A stretch of DNA of 64,000 nt from 13-2-20CM-66-19 sp963760225 (GTDB lineage Bacteria; Pseudomonadota; Gammaproteobacteria; Steroidobacterales; Steroidobacteraceae): the NCBI GenBank assembly GCA_963760225.1, contig CAVXCD010000003.1, forward strand, positions 1,488,001-1,552,000, read 5' to 3'. Below the pieces are notes generated by a model. It did no database searches. It saw only the letters and a list, made by a program, of their open reading frames with translations, and was not told the DNA's origin. Shown in pieces: positions 59,263 through 64,000 of the stretch; position 1 is the first letter of the stretch, and each line of letters starts with the position of its first letter. The translations under genes and the position numbers were made by a program.

Positions 59263-60771
59263 ATGAGCGCAGTTATCAGAGAAGCCCAGACATCCCGTCC
59301 CGTCGCGCAGTTTCTGGATGCTCCCAAGAAGCTGCTGATCGACGGCAAGTGGGTCCCCGCCGTATCCGGCAAGACCTTCGAGGTGAAGAATCCTGCGACC
59401 GGGGCGACCATCGCCCGTGCCGCAGAGGGTGACAAGGAGGACATCGACGCGGCGGTACGCGCCGCGCGCCGCGCATTGGAGTCCGGACCGTGGTCCGCCA
59501 TGACACCGTCCGAACGCGGCAAGCTGGTGTGGCGGATCGGCGACCTCATCTCGAAGTACACCGGGGAGCTCGCGGAGCTCGAGTCGCTCGACAACGGCAA
59601 GCCCATGGCAGTGGCGCAGGCGGCGGACGTGCCGCTCGCGGCCGACATCTTCCAGTACATGGCCGGCTGGTGCACCAAGATCGAGGGCAAGACCATCCCG
59701 CTGTCGGTGCTGTATACGCCCGGTGCGCACTATCACTCCTACACGCGGCCCGAGCCGATCGGCGTCGTCGGGCAGATCATCCCCTGGAACTTCCCGCTGC
59801 TCATGGCCGCCTGGAAGCTCGCGCCGGCGCTCGCGACCGGCTGTACGGTGGTGCTGAAGGTGGCGGAGGAAACGCCGCTGTCCGCGCTGCGGCTCGGCGA
59901 GATTCTGCAGGAAGCCGGCCTGCCGCCCGGCGTGGTCAACATCGTCACCGGCTTCGGCGAAACCGCCGGCGCGGCGCTTGCCGCTCACCCTGGTGTGGAC
60001 AAGGTGGCATTCACCGGTTCGACCGAGGTGGGCAAGCTGATCGTACAGGCGGCCGCGCGCGACCTGAAGCACGTCTCGCTGGAACTCGGCGGCAAGTCAC
60101 CCAACATCATCCTCGAGGATGCGGACCTCGACGTGGCGATTCCCGGCGCAGCGAGCGCCATCTTCTTCAATCACGGCCAATGCTGCTGCGCCGGCTCGCG
60201 GCTCTTCGTGCAGGAGCGGCTGTTCGACAAGGTGGTCGCGGGAGTTGCAGACCAGGCGAGGGCGATCAAGCTCGGATCGGGCCTGGACCCGGCCACGCAG
60301 ATGGGTCCGATGGTGTCGGAAATCCAGCGCGATCGTGTGCGCGGCTACCTGGAAGCGGGCAAGGACGAGGGCGCCAGAGCAGTTACCGGCGGCAAGGCGC
60401 GCGAGGGCTCGGGCTACTTCATCGAGCCCACGGTGTTCGTGGACACCAAGCCCGGCATGAAGATCGTGAAGGAGGAAATCTTCGGTCCGGTGGTGACCGT
60501 GGCACCGTTCAAGCAGGCGGACGATGCGCTGGTACGCGCGGCCAACGACACGGTCTACGGTCTGGCAGCCGGCATCTGGACTCGCGATCTCAGCCAGGCG
60601 CACCTGCTGGCCTCACGGCTCAAGGCCGGGACCGTGTGGATCAACTGCTACAACATCTTCGATGCGGCGCTGCCGTTCGGCGGCTACAAGCAGTCGGGTT
60701 GGGGACGGGAGATGGGTGAGGCGGTTCTCGAGAACTATCTGGCCACCAAGGCCGTCACCATCAACCTGTGA
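59263..60771 (+). CDS. NAD(P)-dependent aldehyde dehydrogenase
   Basis: 502 residues. Catalytic Cys in FFNHGQCCCAGSRLF, general-base Glu in LELGGKSPNIILEDADLD, cofactor loop FTGSTEVGKLI and IIPWNFPLLM. It oxidises aldehydes to acids; closest in pattern to phenylacetaldehyde/betaine-aldehyde-type ALDH, substrate not decided. GGAG about 10 bases before the ATG. Confidence 0.92.
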   Translation: MSAVIREAQTSRPVAQFLDAPKKLLIDGKWVPAVSGKTFEVKNPATGATIARAAEGDKEDIDAAVRAARRALESGPWSAMTPSERGKLVWRIGDLISKYTGELAELESLDNGKPMAVAQAADVPLAADIFQYMAGWCTKIEGKTIPLSVLYTPGAHYHSYTRPEPIGVVGQIIPWNFPLLMAAWKLAPALATGCTVVLKVAEETPLSALRLGEILQEAGLPPGVVNIVTGFGETAGAALAAHPGVDKVAFTGSTEVGKLIVQAAARDLKHVSLELGGKSPNIILEDADLDVAIPGAASAIFFNHGQCCCAGSRLFVQERLFDKVVAGVADQARAIKLGSGLDPATQMGPMVSEIQRDRVRGYLEAGKDEGARAVTGGKAREGSGYFIEPTVFVDTKPGMKIVKEEIFGPVVTVAPFKQADDALVRAANDTVYGLAAGIWTRDLSQAHLLASRLKAGTVWINCYNIFDAALPFGGYKQSGWGREMGEAVLENYLATKAVTINL

Positions 60772-60789
60772 GCCGCTCGAGCGCTCGGA

Positions 60790-60807
60790 ACCCCGCTGCG
60801 GCGGGGT
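60790..60807. terminator. Hairpin after the aldehyde dehydrogenase gene
   Basis: ACCCCGC/GCGGGGT 7-bp perfect stem with a TGCG loop, 18 bp past the stop codon. No T tract follows. The gap 60772-60986 shows no gene. Confidence 0.45.
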
Positions 60808-60986
60808 CCCGGGTGCGCCGGCGAGCGAGGCGGGTGGGAATAAAGAAACGGTCTCAGGGGCGGCGCGTGGTGATGCGAAGCGGCGACACGGTGATGAAAA
60901 GGTTGCCATCCATGGCAAGTCACCCTTCCTGGAATCGGCTCACGCGTGTCTGCATCCTCGTATCACACCGCACCGCCCCGAGACCG

Positions 60987-61715
60987 TTAACAAAGCGTCA
61001 CGCCGGATTGGGGGGCAAAACCGGATGACGCAATTCGTGCCACATTGTCAGGCAGGCTTATGGCCTGCGCGGCGCTCGCCAGCAGCTCGTCGATGGCCGC
61101 CGGCCGCGCCGGATGAAAGTGCGCGACACCGACGCGCAGCCGCAGCGCCGGCGCCTCGCCGCGTCGCGGGCCGGCGCGCAGCAGCACCGCGCTGCGCGAG
61201 GCGTGTGGTGCGCTGAGCGTGACGGCGGCGAACTCGTGAGCGCTCAGGCGCCCGAGCACGTCGTACACGCCGTAACCGGGAAACAGGTCGCGCATGAAGT
61301 TGCCCATCTGCCGCAGCAGCACGTCGGCGGCGGACGTCCCGACTTCCTCGCGCAGCCGCTGCAGCTGCTCCAGGCGCAGGTACACCAGGTGGGCGCTCTT
61401 CTGGTCGCGGGCGGCCAGGTCGAGCAGCCGTGTCGCGGTCTGCACGAAGCCGCGGCGGTTGTACAGCCCGGTGACCTCGTCGCTCAGCGCCGCGCTGCGC
61501 AGCGAATGCACCAGGTGCAACATCGCCCGCAGCTGCAGGGCAACGCGCTGGCCCCTGCTCAGCCCGGTGACACGCAGCAGGTCCCCAAGCAGGCGCCCGA
61601 TGCGCGCCTCGTCGCCCTCGAGCGCCGCGCTGCGCAACCGGCTCGCCAGTTCAAGTCCGCGCACCGAGGCCGTGCCGTCGCCGCGCCGGGGTCTTGAGGG
61701 GGTTGCCAGTTCCAT
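60987..61715 (-). CDS. Degenerate GGDEF-domain protein
   Basis: 242 residues. SDEVTGLYNRRGFVQTATRLL is a typical GGDEF opening, but the catalytic signature reads SAHEF (GRLSAHEFAAV) and there is no RxxD inhibitory site. It is probably not a cyclase; it may bind GTP or a partner, or act as a sensor. N-terminal about 75 residues are helical. It is the third GGDEF gene in the window. Confidence 0.78.
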   Translation of the reverse strand: MELATPSRPRRGDGTASVRGLELASRLRSAALEGDEARIGRLLGDLLRVTGLSRGQRVALQLRAMLHLVHSLRSAALSDEVTGLYNRRGFVQTATRLLDLAARDQKSAHLVYLRLEQLQRLREEVGTSAADVLLRQMGNFMRDLFPGYGVYDVLGRLSAHEFAAVTLSAPHASRSAVLLRAGPRRGEAPALRLRVGVAHFHPARPAAIDELLASAAQAISLPDNVARIASSGFAPQSGVTLC

Positions 61716-61831
61716 CGCCGCGCCTCCTGCAAACCAACACGGCGCGAAGCATAGTCACCTTGCGGGCGCAAACCGCGCCGGTGCAGAACCCGGTTGTGCG
61801 TCGGCTGACGGCGGTGCGTGATGTCAGGAAG

Positions 61832-61914
61832 CTCCTACAGCGCGATCCTGCGACGCAGCAGACCTGAGGGCCGGCGCACACCTGCGCGGCGCATCCGTAG
61901 CCGCACTCCTACAG
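61832..61914. repeat. CTCCTACAG repeats, REP-like
   Basis: CTCCTACAG at 61832-61840 and again at 61906-61914 in the 352-bp gap 61716-62067. Read on the other strand, CTGTAGGAG followed by a GC-rich inverted pair resembles the head of small palindromic REP elements seen in Pseudomonas and xanthomonads. Otherwise the gap shows no gene. Confidence 0.35.
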
Positions 61915-62067
61915 CACTCTCAGGGGCCGCCCGACCGATCCTGCGCGCGGCCCGGTGTAGTGTTGCGGGCGGCGCAACTCACCCCGTGGTCACGAGCCCC
62001 GAGGTCACGAGCCCAGGCGCTGCACGAGCGCGGCACCGAGGAGACCACCAGCACGAAGGAGACCACA

Positions 62068-62439
62068 ATGGACAGCACCAGGAACGGACCAACTCGCGGC
62101 GCGGACCACGACTCGCGCAGTCTGCGCGAGGCGGCGCGCGATGCAGCGCGCCGTGCCGCCGGCAATCCCGAGGTGGAAAAACTGATCGCCGATGTCGAGG
62201 AGCTCATCAACAAGCTGGGAGATTCGCGCGACCCCGCCGTGGCCAGCCTGTGTACGCGCGTGGCGGACGCCGTCGACAACGCCCGCCGCGCGCTCAATGA
62301 CAGGGCCGCGCAGGTGCAGCGGCGGGCACGCGCGGCGTTCGCGGCGGGCGACAGCTACGTGCACGAGCAGCCCTGGGAGGCACTCGGGGCGGCCGCGGTG
62401 GCCGGACTGGTCGTCGGCCTGCTGTTGTTTCGCCGTTGA
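62068..62439 (+). CDS. DUF883 (ElaB/YqjD-type) membrane-tail protein
   Basis: 123 residues from ATG 62068 (AAGGAGA upstream). A helical N-terminal region (EVEKLIADVEELINKLGD) and a C-terminal single membrane segment ending GLVVGLLLFRR, the family hallmark. ElaB/YqjD proteins bind ribosomes at the inner membrane in stationary phase; this role is known for the family only. Confidence 0.85.
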   Translation: MDSTRNGPTRGADHDSRSLREAARDAARRAAGNPEVEKLIADVEELINKLGDSRDPAVASLCTRVADAVDNARRALNDRAAQVQRRARAAFAAGDSYVHEQPWEALGAAAVAGLVVGLLLFRR

Positions 62440-62541
62440 CGCGCGCGGCGCCCGCCGGGAGCTCCGCAACCGAGACGGCCGGCGCTGCCGCGCCCGGCCG
62501 CCGGGTTGCCGCGCAACGGGCACGGTATCATCCGAACGGCT

Positions 62542-63933
62542 ATGAGTTCCTTTGCCCGTCAAATGCTCCTGCCTGTGCTGCTGCTCGGCGCCGTCATCGG
62601 GATCTTTGTGGCGGCTGCCGTGGGGCAGAGGCGGCTGGCGGACGCCAGCGCCCGCGTGCAGCTGGCCGCGGTGCGGCAGAGCACGCTGGCGGATGTCGCG
62701 CAATTGCTGAGCGAGGCGGAGAGCAGCCAGCGCGGCTATATCCTGCTCGACGACCCGGAGTACCTGCGGCCGTACGACGCGGCGGCCGCCAGGGCGCCGC
62801 AGGCGCTCGAGCGCCTCGAGCTGGCCTTTGCGGCAGCCCCGGCTGACGTGCGCAGCGAGATCGCGGAGGTGCACCGCCTCGGCGAGGCGAAATTCGCGGA
62901 GATGCGCCAGACACTGCAGCTGTATCGCACCCGCGGGCAGGGTGCCGCGCTCGAGCTGATCCGCAGCGACGTCGGCCGCTTGACCATGGCACAGATCGAG
63001 GCGCGCGTACGGCAGCTGCAGACACGCGAGTCCAACCGGTTTGTCGAGTCGAGCCGCTCGTGGCGACTCAGCCGCTGGGTGACGTTCGCCACCACCAGTA
63101 CGGCGCTCGCCGCGAGCATCGGCCTGATGATCCTGCTGCTGCGCCAGGCGCGGCGCCACGTGCGCTCCCGTGACATCGAAGCGGCCGAGCTCGCCCGGCG
63201 CCAGTCCGATCTCGAGCGGCTGGTGGCCCGCCGCACCGAGGAGCTCTCCGAGCTGTCGACCCATCTGCAGTCGATTGCCGAGCAGGAAAAGTCGCTGCTG
63301 TCGCGCGAGCTGCACGACGAGCTCGGCGGCCTGCTGATCGCCGCGCGCATGGACGTGTCGTGGATCGAGGACCGCGTCAGCAGCGGCGATGCGGCGGTGC
63401 TGGAGCACTTTCGGCGCGTGCACGAGGCGCTGCAGGCCGGTGTGGAGCTCAAGCGGCGGGTGGTGGAGAACCTGCGGCCATCGCTGCTCGACAACCTCGG
63501 ACTGTTTGCGGCGCTGCGCTGGCAGGTCGCCGATACCTGCGGGCGGGCGGGCCTGCGCTGCCTCGAGCATTACCCGCCGGAAGATCTGCCGCTGTCGCCG
63601 GAGGCCGCGATCACCGTGTTCCGCATCGTGCAGGAGGCGCTCAACAACATCCTCAAGCACGCGCGCGCCCACAACGTGGACATCCTCGTGCAGCCGCAGG
63701 CTGAGTGGCTGCTGGTACGCATCCGCGACGACGGCGTCGGGCTGCCGCCCGCTCGGCTGCGGGCCCTCGGGTCACACGGCCTGGCTGCCATGCGTCACCG
63801 CGCGCTCGGACTGGGCGGGCAGTTACAGGTAGGTCCGCGGCCGGGCGGGGGTACGCAGATCGAAGTGCGTCTGCCGCTCGCGCAGATACTCGCGGCAGCG
63901 CTGCCGGAGGGCGCCAGCGCCGCCGTTCAGTGA
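62542..63933 (+). CDS. CHASE3-like sensor histidine kinase, NarL-partner type
   Basis: 463 residues from ATG 62542. Two membrane segments (about 8-28 and 178-198) flank a periplasmic CHASE3-like domain (AEAESSQRGYILLDDPEYL). A HisKA_3 dimerisation helix has the phospho-acceptor His in SRELHDELGGLL, then the HATPase with IVQEALNNILKHARAH, IRDDGVGLPP and GLGGQLQVGPRPGGGTQIEV. It would phosphorylate a NarL/LuxR-type regulator, not present in the window. Confidence 0.88.
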   Translation: MSSFARQMLLPVLLLGAVIGIFVAAAVGQRRLADASARVQLAAVRQSTLADVAQLLSEAESSQRGYILLDDPEYLRPYDAAAARAPQALERLELAFAAAPADVRSEIAEVHRLGEAKFAEMRQTLQLYRTRGQGAALELIRSDVGRLTMAQIEARVRQLQTRESNRFVESSRSWRLSRWVTFATTSTALAASIGLMILLLRQARRHVRSRDIEAAELARRQSDLERLVARRTEELSELSTHLQSIAEQEKSLLSRELHDELGGLLIAARMDVSWIEDRVSSGDAAVLEHFRRVHEALQAGVELKRRVVENLRPSLLDNLGLFAALRWQVADTCGRAGLRCLEHYPPEDLPLSPEAAITVFRIVQEALNNILKHARAHNVDILVQPQAEWLLVRIRDDGVGLPPARLRALGSHGLAAMRHRALGLGGQLQVGPRPGGGTQIEVRLPLAQILAAALPEGASAAVQ

Positions 63934-64000
63934 GCGCCGTTCGGTACGGGGCGTGCCCTGGCGAAGCCGCTGAGCAGCGACGGCAGCCGGAAGTAATCGC
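63927..64000 (-). CDS. Possible 3' end of a gene running off the window
   Basis: Open frame on the minus strand from the window edge to TGA at 63927-63929, ending DYFRLPSLLSGFARARPVPN. It overlaps the histidine kinase stop and is convergent with it. Too short to identify. Confidence 0.35.
   Translation of the reverse strand, partial: DYFRLPSLLSGFARARPVPNGAH

Overview
This is a high-GC chromosomal segment. Its conserved blocks point to a gammaproteobacterium, probably near the Xanthomonadales/Nevskiales/Steroidobacterales: yebC-ruvC-ruvA-ruvB-ybgC-tolQ-tolR-tolA-tolB-pal-cpoB-queE-queC followed by tRNA-Lys, plus sucA-sucB and a RelA-type (p)ppGpp synthetase. The placement is inferred from gene order and protein character only.

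Layout. (1) 1-6.7 kb is core chromosome: an unknown gene, an Ala/Lys/Arg-rich histone-like gene with a cluster of DnaA boxes just upstream, two paralogous diguanylate cyclases, a histidine-phosphatase-like membrane protein that has lost its catalytic histidines, a Bcp peroxiredoxin, tRNA-Ala(CGC), and a ferredoxin-NADP reductase. (2) 6.74-20.9 kb is an integrative element in the 3' end of tRNA-Arg(CCT). A 31-bp direct repeat (6742-6772 and 20882-20912) bounds it. It carries a P4-type integrase, two exported proteins (one with ankyrin repeats), an AAA+ ATPase coupled to an exported protein, a divergent RecF/OLD-like ATPase, an AlpA-like regulator, an HNH-like protein and MobC plus relaxase. Its last block is a tightly overlapping three-gene operon: Fic AMPylase, Ser/Thr kinase, TPR protein. 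This operon sits behind an AT-rich promoter with phased ATCGGCA repeats and is the best candidate here for an undescribed system. (3) 20.9-21.3 kb is the wreck of a second, related element: integrase start with arm sites, then a TIR-domain stub. (4) 21.3-23.8 kb is an arsenic operon, arsR-arsI-arsN2-arsC-aqpS.

(5) 23.8-31.4 kb holds a repeat-rich, glycine-rich lipoprotein, exported unknowns, a Tat-exported dienelactone hydrolase, an MFS exporter with an NTF2-like partner, and a small membrane protein. (6) 31.4-39 kb holds sucA-sucB, then a Pit phosphate transporter on the opposite strand, then lpdA. (7) 39-50.7 kb holds relA, a YebC homologue with about 49 residues deleted, ruvCAB, the Tol-Pal system and queuosine genes. 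(8) 50.7-64 kb holds a second glycine-rich repeat lipoprotein, a SYLF-domain protein, a PsiD-like decarboxylase, a serine-glyoxylate aminotransferase with a 2-hydroxyacid dehydrogenase, a phytoene-desaturase-like oxidoreductase, an aldehyde dehydrogenase, a degenerate GGDEF protein, a DUF883 protein and a CHASE3-like histidine kinase.

Most operons use 4-bp ATGA/GTGA stop-start overlaps, which supports many of the start choices. Functions come from motifs and gene order. No database search was possible.
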